Positions 63,798-64,000 of a DNA stretch of 64,000 bases are shown piece by piece. The DNA is from Phlebopus portentosus (taxonomy: Eukaryota > Basidiomycota > Agaricomycetes > Boletales > Boletinellaceae), in NCBI GenBank assembly GCA_037892935.1, contig JAYXKI010000002.1:2852001-2916000 (forward strand), in the 5' to 3' direction. Each line of letters begins with the position of its first letter. Position 1 is the first letter of the stretch. The notes below the pieces were generated by a model. It did not search any database. It saw only the letters and a list, made by a program, of their open reading frames with translations, and had not been told where the DNA came from. The translations under genes were made by a program, and so were the position numbers.

Positions 63798-64000
63798 ATG
63801 CCGACGAAACTAAGATTCAAGGGCGAAAAGCCCAAGAAGAAACGCAAGCACCCGGAATATGAGGAAGATGGAGAGCCAGGGCCGTCTCGTTGGCGGCGAA
63901 GGAGGGGAGATGACGATGAAGATGACGACGGGGACGGGGATGCGTGGGTGTTACCAGACAGAGTAGAGGAAATTCGCGGACCGGTGTTTATTGTGCACCC
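63798..64000 (+). CDS. FRG1-like protein, N-terminal part, cut by the window edge
   Basis: The first 67 codons: a basic start (TKLRFKGEKPKKKRKH), an acidic stretch and then WVLPDRVEEIRGPVFIVHP. The start K-L-x-F-K-G-x-K-x-K-K-K-K-R followed by an acidic linker and W..P....E..GP.FI is the layout of FRG1, a nuclear protein with a fascin-like beta-trefoil linked to RNA processing and actin bundling. No intron before the edge. Assignment rests on the N-terminus only, so it is moderate. Confidence 0.55.
   Translation, partial: MPTKLRFKGEKPKKKRKHPEYEEDGEPGPSRWRRRRGDDDEDDDGDGDAWVLPDRVEEIRGPVFIVH

Overview
This window looks like a transposon-dense chromosome segment of a basidiomycete, probably an Agaricomycete. 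The evidence is short (47-75 nt) GT-AG introns, an F-box gene family typical of mushrooms, single-copy eukaryotic housekeeping genes, and Ty3/gypsy elements. The species cannot be named from the sequence.

Positions 1 to about 52,590 are a stack of nested LTR retrotransposons of two families. Family 1 is a chromodomain Ty3/gypsy element (about 6.5 kb, LTR 361-459 bp, 5-bp target duplication). Family 2 is a much larger Ty3/gypsy element (about 11.9 kb, LTR about 1.53 kb, 4-bp target duplication). Element A (family 1, minus strand, 45-12,488) is split by the nearly intact element B (family 1, plus strand, 2,243-8,768, duplication CTGAA). A 385-bp foldback element lies at 12,541-12,925. Element C (diverged family 1, plus strand) starts at 12,929 and is cut at 16,111 by a tandem LTR-internal-LTR-internal-LTR array (elements D and G, minus strand, 16,112-52,592). 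Inside that array, E (family 2, 21,187-33,183, duplication GCGT) sits in the gag of D, and F (family 2, 40,240-52,089, duplication ACGG) sits in the leader of G.

Family 1 appears to use Tf1-like self-priming: 11 nt just after the 5' LTR are complementary to 11 nt downstream of the LTR TATA box. Both families carry the same candidate -1 frameshift heptamer GGGTTTT at the gag-pol junction. Family 2 also carries, antisense and 3' of pol, a spliced accessory gene encoding a poly-Q, acidic, coiled-coil protein with a canonical Zn2Cys6 cluster. Its LTRs and parts of its coding sequence contain CGRAAC motifs repeated every 10 bp. A DNA-binding protein plus helically phased CG(G/A) sites on the same element is the most interesting candidate system here.

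From 52,596 on comes a non-autonomous TA-flanked DNA transposon, then a gene-bearing segment: an F-box gene (+), an F-box-like/LRR gene (-), the TRAPP subunit BET3 (+), a 2.8-kb stretch with a degenerate tandem repeat, a GID4/Vid24 ubiquitin-ligase receptor gene (+), and the 5' end of an FRG1-like gene (+). Premature stops in the transposons are all of a kind made by C-to-T change on one strand, mostly CGA to TGA, which suggests decay of methylated CpG.
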